A stretch of DNA of 64,000 nucleotides from Cephalotrichum gorgonifer. Taxonomy: Eukaryota; Ascomycota; Sordariomycetes; Microascales; Microascaceae. The stretch covers positions 1,947,433-2,011,432 of the forward strand of contig ONZQ02000006.1 of NCBI GenBank assembly GCA_900312665.1, written 5' to 3'. This document shows positions 41,943 to 52,342 of the stretch, one piece after another. The notes under the pieces are model-generated. The model was not told the DNA's origin, searched no databases, and saw only the letters and a list, made by a program, of their open reading frames with translations. How positions within the stretch are numbered: the first letter of the stretch is position 1; the number at the start of each line of letters is the position of its first letter. The position numbers were made by a program, and so were the translations under genes.

Positions 41943-44592
41943 ATGAATAAGGAGATGGGCGGTAGGAACAACAACGTCGATGTCCCGGACACTGGAATCA
42001 AGCGGGTGGTATGTGAAGCCTAAGAGATCTATTCTAGAAGAAAGCGGGTCCTGAGGCCTCGAAGACCCAGCAAGACCGGCTTTGATTTCGTCGCATTTGC
42101 TGACTGAAGCTTTGCAATAACTAGTGTGATCAATGTCGCATAAGAAAGGTATACTCCGGACGCCAAGGCTTGCTATACCCGCCCCTATTCCCTGCTTAGT
42201 AAAGTCGTCGGCTAACCAGAAACCCACGGAAGATTCGCTGCGACAAAGAGTCTCCGTGCTCTAACTGCAGGACGACTCGTCGCCTCTGCAGCTCCTCAGC
42301 ACCTGTCCAGAAGCCCAGGGAGTCAAGACAGCGTGTTCTCATCTCCACCCAGTAGTAAGTTGCTCATTCTTCGGTGTCAGCTACGTGATTCTGAGACCGT
42401 GAGTCTTACGCGCTGCCGCTTTCTCTAGCGAAAGAAAGATCGACCAGATTGAAGAGCGGCTGGCAGGCATAGAGAATCTCCTCCGTCCCAGCCACAGCCC
42501 CACCGCTGCCGCAGCTGGCGGTAGTCGCTCAGGCGAACCTTCTCCTGTTAGCCGCCATGGGCGGACTAATACAGGCTCGCCCGCTCTCACCCCTTCTGCC
42601 TCCGTCACGACCGATACGCGGAGCGTTATCTATGATAATGAAGATATCGAATCCCCATTTGAGGGCGACTCCTCTCTGACCGCCCACACGGCCTTCGCGA
42701 GTGAGTTCCTCGAGTACACAGTCGGGCATAGTTCTCTTCGCAATATCCACCCCAACATGTCGAGTAGCCTCATATCACTTCGACAGATGATAAGCATGCG
42801 AAACTCGCAAAAGGGGACCCAGGAGCCGCGTTTTGCCCACCAGAAACCCCTGCCCCGTGGTGGCCTTAGGGAATTGCGAATGCCTCCGATGGATTTAGTT
42901 GTGGCCATGCTCAGGGAGACCAAAGGTGATAAGCAAACCTAGCATCGGAATAGGGTTCGCCTCACACACACGTAGCCAAGTTGCTGATCGCCCGACCACC
43001 TTCCAGAAACCAGCCCGTCCACATTCCGGCTCGGAATATCGTTCCTCTCCGTAGAGGAGTTCGCCGACTACTGTAGACGGGTGTACTTCGCTACTAAGGA
43101 CTTCTCGCCATGTCTCTTCATCATCGTCAACGCCGGCCTATACTACCTCTTCCTCGAGATGCTCGAAAGCGACGGGGGCCAGGCAGTTAAATATCTCGAG
43201 TATGTCAATATGTGTAGGGATAATCTCGAGACTGGCTGTGCAAATTTATCGATGTTCCTATCAGCCAGGAGAGAGAATATCGAGGCTCTGCTCTTGGGGG
43301 TATGCAACCAATATCATCACCTCTATCTCCCTCTTCCCCTCCGTTAGCCGCTGACAAATCTTACTGATAGGCAAACTGGGCTGTCGAGATGGGCAAGCCG
43401 ATTCTTGCGTGGCAAATGACCGTCACAGCGTGCAACCTCTGCCAGACGCTTGGCTACCACAGAGCCCCGACTGACAAAGACATTATGGGCGACACCCGCG
43501 AGTCACGGCCCCTCCTTTTCTGGTCCGTCTACCAGATCGACAAGGCTCTCTCTTTGAGGCTAGGCCGGCCCTCGACAATGAGAGACTTCGACATCTCACT
43601 ACCGGACGACGTGCTCGAGTCGCCCCTAGGACCCGAATGGATTAGGATTTTCAACTCGTGGATCAAGGTGGCTAGGATCCAGGGCGGTATCTATGAGAAG
43701 CTCTATAGTCCAGCCGCCCTGACGCAGCCTGAACCGGAGCGCATGGCCGCGGCTTGGGGGCTCGCTGAGGAGGTCAAGATCCTCATCGCAGAGGCATCTC
43801 TAGCGGCGGTGCGGTACAGCCAGCCTGGAGCAGTCAACTACGACAATTACGAGTCCGTGCGCATGGTCCTTAAGTCGGACGAGGTCTCATTATACTCGTC
43901 ACTGACTCTCATATATCGCGCGCTCCCGCCTAGTCCTGGGTCAGGAGGCACTTTTAGCTCAGAGTGCATTGAGACGGCACGCGAAGCCATGCAGGCGCAC
44001 CAGTACTGTATTCGCATGGTTGCTGACAGCGAGTATATGACGAGAGCTTATATACACTGGTACGTAGGATAAAGCTCGCTTGATATGAATCACGCCCAAA
44101 GCTGTCGTCTCTAAGCTTTCTGATCCAAACTAACCACTCCTTTTGCCGCCGTCTTCTAGGACGATCCTTTACGCCCCCTTCATCCCCTTCATAGTCCTCT
44201 TCTGCCACATAATTGAGTCTCAAAATATAGACGAGGATCTCTCGCGACTGTCTGAGTTCATTGCTTCTCTTGAAGGCTCACGCGGCGCCTCGAAGGCATC
44301 AGAGAAGCTGCACCGCCTATGCCAGGTGCTGTACAATGTGGCCAGGCTATATCTCGAAGCTAAACAGCAAGCGCAGCCAGCGGTAGGAAGCGAGATCGAC
44401 ACGTACCTGAGCACGCTGGGACTCATGCCCGCGGACACCAGTGGCAACATCCCGGCTGCTGTTGGGGGCATGGTGGATACTTCTGGGCTAGGGACATCAC
44501 ATCTCGGCGACTGGTTTTGGGGGAATAGGCAGATGATGGGGTTGTTGGAGGAGGATATGGATATGATGCATTGGTCTGGAGGGCAAACTTAG
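41943..44592 (+). CDS. Zn2Cys6 transcription factor with a 24-nt zinc-cluster micro-exon
   Basis: Exons 41943-42008, 42125-42148, 42233-42354, 42429-42925, 43007-43299, 43371-44059 and 44160-44592 give 707 residues. The zinc cluster is spread over three exons: exon 2 (24 nt) encodes CDQCRIRK and exon 3 starts IRCDKESPCSNC, giving CX2CX6CX5CX2CX6C. A coiled-coil linker (KIDQIEERLAGIENLL) follows, then a Ser/Gly-rich spacer. Next comes the fungal-specific regulator domain with the typical block MTVTACNLCQTLGYHR and LFWSVYQIDKALSLRLGRPSTM. The C-terminus has an acidic/Trp-Met-rich stretch (about 688-705). It starts 491 bp after the ABC exporter on the same strand and is the best candidate for its local regulator; that link is positional only. 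Confidence 0.9.
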
Positions 44593-45005
44593 AACATTTT
44601 GGCTCCCACTCCAGAGCCATGACTGCCCAAACTCACTCGACGCCTTTTCTCCAAGCTCCATGCCACTTGCCTCCTCTGCTTATTCCCAAAGCCTCCCGCC
44701 AACGTATCTTTCTTCCCTACCTTGAGGAGGTAAGAAACCGGTAATGGTGAAAAAGGCTCCGCGAAGTTGAGTTGAAGCATCTTGTCCATCTCGTCCGTCT
44801 TGTCCCAGGAGCAGTATGTGAACAGAGTTTGTGTAGATCTGAGAGGGAATGGGTCGAGTTGAAGTTTGTAGAGTGGTCCGATAATGCTGGCATTAGCTAT
44901 CGCGACGTCGATGTTGCCAGGTGAGGACGAGGGCGCGGACAATCGTTCGGCCGATGAGCGTGAGACTAAGAATGACAGATCATAATAGAGCCAATATTCT
45001 GCCAT
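44589..45005 (-). pseudogene. possible short-chain dehydrogenase remnant
   Basis: A 138-codon minus-strand frame contains GNIDVAIANASIIGP, close to the NAG-containing strand of short-chain dehydrogenases, and later DEMDKMLQLNF, like the helix and strand that follow. There is no upstream TGxxxGxG nucleotide-binding motif and no YxxxK, so at most this is a broken piece. It overlaps the end of the regulator gene by 4 bp on the other strand. The match is weak and could be chance. Confidence 0.3.
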
Positions 45006-45994
45006 TTAGCTAAATATTTGTCTCGGGTCAATATGTTTCGTTGGGACTAGGTTACCCTTTGATTCTAGGACATTGTGGCGCAATCCTGGGCAGGCTTGAG
45101 GCCAGCCTATATGAATCTCAGCCTATGGCAGAACTATACTCCGTATATTAGGTTCAATCCCAGGTAGGTTTTTATTTGCTGACCAGGGACAGGTACAGTA
45201 TTAAGAAACAAGATGTATATTTGAAGTCGCCTATTAGGCGGCAGCTAAACTCTATTTGGAGGACACAGCGACTGTGATTGGCTCGGACATCCGACAAGAC
45301 AGCCAAAGACATGTCCTCGTGGTTCTGCCAGACAGCACCGCCGGAAAGATAACTATCATCTGTCCCCCATTGGCGGCAAAGACAACCCAGTCACATATCG
45401 AGATCGCGTCCATCCAAACACCTACAATGACAGCCAAACAATGATGGTAGTTCCAGAGCAACCCTCCGTGCCCCTACAGGGTGGTATTTGTGCACGGTCC
45501 AGTTCTCCCTTCTCCCAAGCACGTGACTCTAAAAAGCTCAGGCCGCTATTGTTTCGGGCAGCCAAACTGGGCTTATTCGCCGAAGGCCTGAATTGACTCA
45601 TAATGCTACTTACCGCCATTCGCCGAGAACCGGAAATAAGCGAAGCAATTTTTTTTTCTTTTCCCTGAATTGGTTTCACAACTTTTTGCCACTTCCACAT
45701 CCTATCCTTTTCCTGAGAACAAGAGACCAGATGTTGATCTATTATTGTCAGCACTTAGCGTCACCACTCGTCCATATTCCTCACTAGGCTATGGATATTA
45801 GCTACCTGGCCATCTTGATTCATAGCTCTTGTTAGTGAATTACTCACCCACAAGCACCTCCATTGAGCCTTAGGCAATTCCCAATTTTCCGACTTGAGAG
45901 GTACCTCCAGCCTCCCCGATTGATTCCCTCTTGTTCCAAGACTAACTTGGCTCTGCATGGGAAGATTCGTCCGAGGACGTTTACTCTGGCCAAG
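45006..45994. other. intergenic, promoter of the Mrx7-like gene
   Basis: About 1 kb after the dehydrogenase-like remnant. Frames here are short and featureless. The frame of the next gene is open upstream to 45863 but has no ATG before 45995. Confidence 0.45.
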
Positions 45995-46237
45995 ATGTTC
46001 CTCACGCGTGCTATTACGTACACGAACTTCTTCGTTGCGACTTCAGCCCTGGGGTTTCAGGTATTTGTCCTGAACCCGTGGCATAAGGAGCTCGATGAAG
46101 ACCTCCGGTCGCTGAAGATGGAGAATGTGCGACTTTTGGAGGGTCTGAGGGAGCCTCCTGCTGAAGCGGCGGGTCCGCAGAAGCGTAAGGGGGGAGTGTG
46201 GCAAGCGGTTTCCGGGCTGGGACGCTGGGGATCGTAA
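45995..46237 (+). CDS. small mitochondrial protein, Mrx7-like
   Basis: An 80-residue frame starting at the first ATG (45995). It has one hydrophobic stretch near the N-terminus (ITYTNFFVATSALGFQVFVL) followed by NPWHKELDEDLRSLKMENVRLLEG, a predicted helix with a leucine repeat, and a basic C-terminal tail. This resembles the fungal MIOREX complex component 7 (Mrx7) group of small mitochondrial membrane proteins; I make the match from memory of the pattern and am only moderately sure. The stop codon TAA lies inside a perfect donor-like GTAAGT (46234-46239), and the next gene's ATG is 41 bp later on the same strand. Splicing there would fuse this frame to the phosphate carrier (see findings). 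Confidence 0.65.
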   Translation: MFLTRAITYTNFFVATSALGFQVFVLNPWHKELDEDLRSLKMENVRLLEGLREPPAEAAGPQKRKGGVWQAVSGLGRWGS

Positions 46238-46278
46238 GTGAAGCACATATCACCGGCTTCATTCCTTACGCTGACATT

Positions 46279-47499
46279 ATGTACGGGACTACCAGTGACG
46301 AGATATCTGTACACCCATCTTCGGCGATGGCAGATGTACACGTAACTAAGGCGGTAGTTGCCAAGTCATGGTACAATCCCGAGGCGGTTACGCTGTACTC
46401 TAAGTACGCTTTGGCTGGAGGGCTTTGCTGCTCCTTCACCCATGCTATTGTCACACCAATTGACATGTGAGCTACCCTCTCCCGGCTCTGGGGTGGACCA
46501 CCCATCTCGACCGCCGAGTCGAAATCTGGTTTCGAAACTGTTAAGCAGGCACTGGTTTTTCTAACGCGCGCTTGAAGAGTCAAAACAAGGATCCAGGTTG
46601 ATCCGCTGACATACAACAGCGGCATCGTCCGCGGACTGCAACGGGCCACGGCTACCGAAGGGATCGGAGCCCTCGCTACTGGCCTTGGGCCGACCGTTGC
46701 GGGATACTTCTTGCAAGGCGCCGTCAAGTTCGGGGGCTATGAGTTCCTCAAGGGTCGTGCTGCTGATTACTTTGGGCCTGAGACGGCCTCGAAGAACCGC
46801 TATGCGATATACCTCGGGTCGTCCGCCCTTGCCGAGATGGCCGGCGACCTGCTTCTGTGCCCCTTTGAATCCGTTCGCATCCGCCTCGTCTCACAGCCTG
46901 GATTCGGGCGTGGGCTTTGGGACGGATTCGGGAGGATTGTCAGGGAGGAGGGCATGAAGGGCCTATACTCCGGCCTCGGCCCGATTCTACTCAAGCAGTA
47001 TGCGAAGCAATCGTATTTGTTGCTGTTTTCCCGATCATGAAAGCTAATCTTATTCTAGGGTGCCGTATACGATGGCGGCGTTCGTCGTGTATGAGAACGC
47101 TATCGAGCAGGCCTACAAGGTCGTGGACAAGTCGACTGCCTCCGGGGCTACCGTCACGAGTATCAACATCGGCTCGGGGCTCATCGCCGGTCTTGCGTCC
47201 GCCTTCGTGTCGCAGCCCGCAGATACGATACTGAGTAAGATTAACAAGGAGAAAGGTGCGGCGGGCGAGGGGACGATGCGTCGTGTGTGGAACGTTGCAA
47301 GGGATACAGGCATTCGGGGCAGCTTCAGTGGCATGCGTGCGAGGTTGGTCATGGTTGGGGGCATGACTGCTATCCAGTTTGCTGTATATGGTGACATCAA
47401 GAAGGTATGTTCCTCCGCTTAGCTTGAACGTGTATGAGGGCGAATTACTAATCGTAGTCATAGGCGGTTGGTGCAACCGGTGGCAGGGAGATTGATTAG
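46279..47499 (+). CDS. mitochondrial phosphate carrier (MCF/SLC25 family)
   Basis: Exons 46279-46466, 46578-46997, 47059-47404 and 47464-47499 give 329 residues; an in-frame ATG at 46327 would give 313. Three carrier repeats are seen: TPIDIVKTRIQVDP, CPFESVRIRLVSQPGF and SQPADTILSKINK, each the Px[DE]xx[KR] motif at the end of an odd helix. Their exact sequences and the GLGPTVAGYFLQGAVKFGGYE block match the phosphate carrier group (Mir1/Pic2 type), which imports phosphate into the matrix with protons for ATP synthesis. Intron 1 joins AT to A in the first motif (Ile codon); all joins keep phase. The start is uncertain because the frame is open upstream and could be spliced to the small upstream frame. 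Confidence 0.88.
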
Positions 47500-48207
47500 C
47501 TTCCTACTTGGAATATAGCTGTAGGACATGCTTAAGAGTATCAGATAGATGAAGAAGTTAGCGAGATTACTGTTAATGCAGATAGAGTTAGATAGATAGT
47601 TTTGATTTGTTCCCTTAGCACCATTGCCTAAAACTGAACTTACAACAAACGTGAAAAGGGAAAGATATAAAGCGTTCTCTTGTAAACGGTTTAATCATGC
47701 TAATTCTATATATGTATTTCAGGGCGGCAATGGATGACACTTGCAAAAGTGAACCCGACCTGACGCATCCATCTAACGAAAGATACATCGTGGTCCCAGC
47801 CTGACTAGACCAAACTGGCCTAGCTTGCCCCATCTCTCCTACATTGTCATATTCTAACATACTCTCAGCAAGAATATACATAAATGCTCTAGAAGTAGAT
47901 AAAAGTACAATGTTATAATGAGATCAATTCAATTGTATGATTGGATAAAATCAGCTGTATACATGAATAGAAATATAAACCTTTCCTACAGCCTAAAGCG
48001 CCAGCCAAACCAAGCTCAGGGAAGGGTGATATGCAGAGGACCAGGCTACTGCCCGCTAACACTAGGGAGGTGGCCCCTTTCCACCTGGCCTGTTTGTGGG
48101 ACGTTCGGCACCTTCTGTCAAGCAGGCTTGTTGCGGAGGTTTTGTGTCGTCAATGTCGGTCCCGACTTTGGGTATGAGATTTGCTGCTGAAACGTCAGCC
48201 AATAAAT
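47500..48207. other. convergent 3' intergenic region
   Basis: About 700 bp between the ends of the phosphate carrier gene and the Cad transporter gene. AT-rich, with no supported feature. Confidence 0.5.
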
Positions 48208-49137
48208 TTAACTGCTGTGAAGAAGTCCAGCTGCAATACCTTGATCAGTGCCGCAAGCTTCTGGTGATCCCAAGGGCTTCGATTCCTCATTTTGCGATGC
48301 CGGAGATCTACCTTCTGACGACCCTGGCTCTAAGCCCTCGGCCTCCGGGGGAGCCTGAACCCTCCTCTTTCGCAGCTTGATCCACAGCATTGCGCCAATG
48401 CATGACAAGAGCGTGAATGTCGTCACAACCGCCATAATAATGATGCCTGGGTCCGCCAAAAACCTGTCGTCAATCTGCTCGATGGACCATGGGTAGCACT
48501 CCGACTGGACGACGATGAATATGCCAAGGCCCAAGTAGAGAAAGGGTACCCCGATGCGCGCATACTTCTGAGCTACATTGAGAATATGCTTCTGCTTCAT
48601 AACCAGGAATGCAGCGAGGCACCATACTCCGAGTAGGACGTAGAATGTGATGATGTATACCGCTATCTCTGCACCCCTTGCTTGTGAAAACAGCGGGATG
48701 TATGTGCCAATGTTGTCTCCCCCATTTATCACTGTGATGCCAGCAACTTTGAAAATGCTCTTCATCCCAGCAACAGTCCATATTCCCACAGTGTTGGATG
48801 GTGCGGTAGTGGTGGACACCTCGGCAGTCGTGAGAGTCTCTGGTGCTTCTTTGTTAGGGAGAAGAACGCTAAATAAGCGCCAGATTCCGAGCAGAATAGG
48901 CAGCAGGCCGAGAAACCCGATCGGTTCGGTGGGAAACAAAAAAGAGGCACCGAACCCAATCATGCTGACGACAACGAGAGCTGTGAATCCGACATATTGA
49001 CCGATCACAATCCTGGCGGGAGTGAGAGTCCTGCTCGTGGATGACTCGGCAAAGAAGGTGACCAAGACGAATATGTCATCGATATTGGTGATAGCGAACG
49101 TGGCGCAGGCTGTACCAAGAGTTTTCCCAAATTCCAT
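48208..49137 (-). CDS. CadD-type cation (cadmium) transporter family protein
   Basis: A single frame of 309 residues. The two hallmark motifs of the Cad family are present: TNIDDIFVLVTFF (about 17-29) and NGGDNIGTYIPLF (about 138-150), which sit in similar places in the two halves. Seven to eight hydrophobic segments cover residues 5-270, followed by a polar, Pro/Glu/Ser-rich tail that may face the cytoplasm. The family was named for bacterial cadmium resistance; fungal members are little studied, so the ion moved here is uncertain. The gene has no intron. The promoter side carries a long T-rich/G-rich tract. A bacterial origin is possible but not shown by anything in this window. Confidence 0.85.
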   Translation of the reverse strand: MEFGKTLGTACATFAITNIDDIFVLVTFFAESSTSRTLTPARIVIGQYVGFTALVVVSMIGFGASFLFPTEPIGFLGLLPILLGIWRLFSVLLPNKEAPETLTTAEVSTTTAPSNTVGIWTVAGMKSIFKVAGITVINGGDNIGTYIPLFSQARGAEIAVYIITFYVLLGVWCLAAFLVMKQKHILNVAQKYARIGVPFLYLGLGIFIVVQSECYPWSIEQIDDRFLADPGIIIMAVVTTFTLLSCIGAMLWIKLRKRRVQAPPEAEGLEPGSSEGRSPASQNEESKPLGSPEACGTDQGIAAGLLHSS

Positions 49138-50323
49138 ACTGCTAGTAGAGCAGCAGTAGCAGTGTTGATATGGAATAAAATTGGCAGGAGGGAGGGAGGG
49201 TTGCCTCAGAGAGAGTAGAAGAGTTCTGAAGCAATTGTTAAGAACGCAGCATGGAGAGACTTATTAAACAAGGCTAATCCTTGTCTGTCTTTTTTTCTTT
49301 TTTCTTTTTCTTTTTTTTTGGGGGGGGAGGGGGGGGAGGGGGGAGGCTTATAGGGCTGATGACCTCTGCCCTAGCGGTTCCCTGTCCAACCGGGACGGTG
49401 ACGCGGCTATGGATGACGCGGCTACACAAGGCCACATCTAAATAACCTCACCTCACATATCTAACCCTCTATTATTAGATTTGCATAACACTCGAAGGTT
49501 TTTTTTTTCAGACACGTGCCCCTTGGTCCATGCCCTGGCAGCTCCATGTCCAATAGCAAGGGTGATCAGCCTGGAGCTAATGCACCTCTATGTTACAATC
49601 CGGATTAGAACAGTCTTACTAAAAGGAAAGCCAAGGACCAATATCTGTAAAAGGCAACCCTGATATCGAGGGCAATAGAATCTAGATCAACAGCAACAGG
49701 GCCCCGGGCTGCAAACTGGAAATCTGCATACAATCTCAGACCCACTGCGAAGTCTTAGATATATGCTCATAGGAAACCGGGCGCTGTGGAGTCATGGACA
49801 CATATATTGTAAATCCCATACAAATTCGCGTTCCTGACATCGATTAGGCACTGATGCCTAAGGGTCGAGCATTAGAGCAACTAGCATCGATTACGGGAGC
49901 AGATTGAGCATGTGGCTCGGTGGTGGGCCGGGGGAAGCTGTCGAAGTTGAGGAGGCACTAGGTTATACTCCTAAACTGGCATATTGACTCAAAGGGATTG
50001 AGTAGAGGGCACTGTGTAATTAGTCTATTTAGGACAATGTGGGATTTGATGTGAGTCTATGTGGGCAAGTAGTAATTCTCATTCTTAATATGAGGGCATA
50101 CCACAATGAGAACAAAGCTATCCTCCCATCGCTTCCTGGCACATTCCCCTAACTCGCCGCTCATAAAATCGCACTCCAGATTGTTTTAGGTGACCTATTA
50201 GAACCGCAGCGTATCTTTCAATGTATAGTGTCTCCTTCACGACGGAAATCCGTTTTACACTAAAAAAGACCTGTGCCTAAACGCCCAAATCTACAAACAA
50301 AACAGTCATACAGACGCTGCCCT
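49138..50323. other. intergenic region upstream of the Cad gene
   Basis: About 1.2 kb with the Cad promoter at its left and the 3' side of a secreted-protein gene at its right. Apart from the T/G tract listed below I see no coding or RNA signal. Confidence 0.5.
49290..49347. repeat. T-rich then G-rich homopolymer tract
   Basis: Thirty bases that are almost all T, with four C, run directly into about 28 bases that are almost all G, with three A. The four G runs could form a quadruplex. The tract is about 150-210 bp upstream of the Cad gene start. Such tracts are also prone to read errors. Confidence 0.85.
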
Positions 50324-51807
50324 TCACTCCCTATGTTTACATTCAAGTCCAATGTCCCCTTCACGATCACCACCTTCGTAACCGTGCTCGTCACCATTCC
50401 CGAGGGTACTATTCGAAGTGCGGTGGTTAGCCCTTGTCTAAGATAATGGGGAACGGTTCGAGTGACTCACCACTTGTGCGTCCCGCCGTCGTTATCATCA
50501 CACGAGAAACACTGGCCCGCGTAGCATATCTCAACAAAGTCGTTGTCCTCCACCGTCGTTTTGATCTCGATGGTATACGGGAGAACCGATTTAACGGAAA
50601 ACCTGCCAGTCTCGTCGACCTATCCGGGTTAGGGTGTTAGGATTCAGCTTGGGCGGGTTCAGCTTGGGACTGGTTTACCTCCTGATGTAGCTCGCTGTAG
50701 ATAGAAGTTCCCTTGCCATCGAAAACCCCAAGGTCGAACATAAACCTGATAACACCTCTTAGTTTAGTCACCTTCAAGGTGAGATCGAAATAAGCGGGTT
50801 CTGGGTCTTCACTTGTTTTTGGGGAGAAGGGAGAAGGGAAGGGGGTTGTTTACCTGTCGTTGACGATACCCTGCCAGCGTTGACGCTGGACTATATGTGC
50901 GGTGCACCAACCCTCTTCGAATTTATTCTTCTTTGCGGCGCTACCGGGGCATATTGGTATGTTACCCTCCAAAGCACTCCTCACGCCATCACAGTCCATG
51001 TTACTCGCGTCATCAGGACAGGATAGGACGCATGCCTGGAAAGAAGCAACCGCATTGGCTTGTTCGTTGGTCCCGCCCTTGAGCACATAGGGTGCTTCGA
51101 CCTCAAAGTCGACAAATCTCTTGTCGTCGAACTTAGGGCATTCGTCGGAGTAATAATGGTGGACCTTGCCTTTGGTCTTAATCACCTGGGCCCTCACCTG
51201 GAGGCCGCAGATATAGTCGCCCGTCTTTGGTTGGGGGCAGACGACAGTCACGCCGGTTGCCACCGCGTCCTCGGTTGACCAGCTGTAGACGGGGCGAGGA
51301 AGTTAGCAGCTGCCGAGGATTGCGCGTCCAAATGTGTCTCAAATGTCATGAAGATGAGGGCCCTAGGACACGGAATCGGTTTATACTTAGAGTATTCGAA
51401 CCCGAGGTCGGCTTGTAGACCGAGGATCTTTCCTATGTCGAGGCCAGCTGCCCCCCCCGCCACTGACACTTTTCGTAACTCCAACTGAATGCTCGAAGCC
51501 CTTTGTATGTTCGTACTCGCCCGTTTCGCCGGATGAGCAGACCATTCCGCCGACACTCTCCGCCACTCGGTAGTAGGGCTCTGAAATATCTGTCATCCTG
51601 TAGTCTTCTTCCGGATGTTGACAGTAGATTGGGGCGGCATAATGCTGGGGTACTGCATGGACTCGGCCGGCGAGAATATACAGGGTAAAGAGAGCGACAA
51701 CGATCCGAGCGATGAGAAACTAAAACAGAAATACAAGAGAGGAAAATTCAAGTCGATGTTGCAGCAGTGAGTGTGGACTAGATAGTTGATACGAGATCTG
51801 CTGGCAT
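50324..51807 (-). CDS. secreted cysteine-containing protein, unknown function, apparent frameshift
   Basis: Exons 51807-51793, 51719-51387, 51282-50854, 50745-50679, 50619-50471 and 50408-50324 give about 358 residues if one base is removed. Exon 1 is only 15 nt (MPADL) and is inferred, because it supplies an ATG and joins in frame to a signal-peptide core (FLIARIVVALFTLYILAG) with a likely cut after VHA. The mature protein has about a dozen cysteines, including CVLSC, CYAGQCFSC and a late Cys. No family is recognised. In exon 2 the frame slips by one base at a run of eight C on the plus strand (51451-51458). SVGVTKSVSGG continues as AAGLDIGKILGLQADLGFEYS only with seven, and all later exon phases also require seven. 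This may be a real mutation or a homopolymer error. Confidence 0.6.
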
Positions 51808-52342
51808 AAATCTAGAAAATGTCATCACGTCCACTCGCATCATATAGGAGTCTTCTTCCGTCCACCAAGCGGTTACTTCTGTCCGGAGGCCGGGATCATG
51901 GTGGGCGGAGCCTTGTACATGTAGAGAGACCCAGGACAGCGGGAAGACACCACCAACATGCAACATTTTTCCTTTCCAGAATGCATGCGCGCGGCTTACC
52001 AGGCCGAAGGATTGGACTGGGCGCGAACCCAAAAAAGGGCCTGTCTGTACCGATTTCGTGCCCTGTGATAGGATCCTAAAGATGTAAATGACGGGGAATA
52101 CCATGCGGTCCATACCGCTGCTCATAATAATAGTACAGAAAGCCTACAGCATGCCGACCAAACACAATACAATTTTCACAGCGATCTCTAGGATCTAGGT
52201 TGATATGGGTACTAAAGTTGTAAGGCCTAGGATTTTGAGGCTGTTGGTTGTGAGCTGTGCATGTGAAACTCTACCACTTCGCTACTACCCTTCCCCAATC
52301 GCTCTCTAATTTAAACTATTTCTTGGGGGCTAGCATGGTCAG
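51808..52342. other. intergenic
   Basis: About 535 bp between two minus-strand secreted-protein genes. A minus-strand frame of 115 codons (52125-51778) shows no family features and ends across the first small exon of the gene at 51807; I do not call it. Confidence 0.4.

Noticed and set aside
46198..46470. Start of the phosphate carrier at 46198
   Set aside because: That codon is not ATG; the first in-frame ATGs are 46279 and 46327.
51778..52125. 115-codon minus-strand frame as a gene or first exon
   Set aside because: No family features, and it overlaps the small first exon that gives a good signal peptide in another frame.
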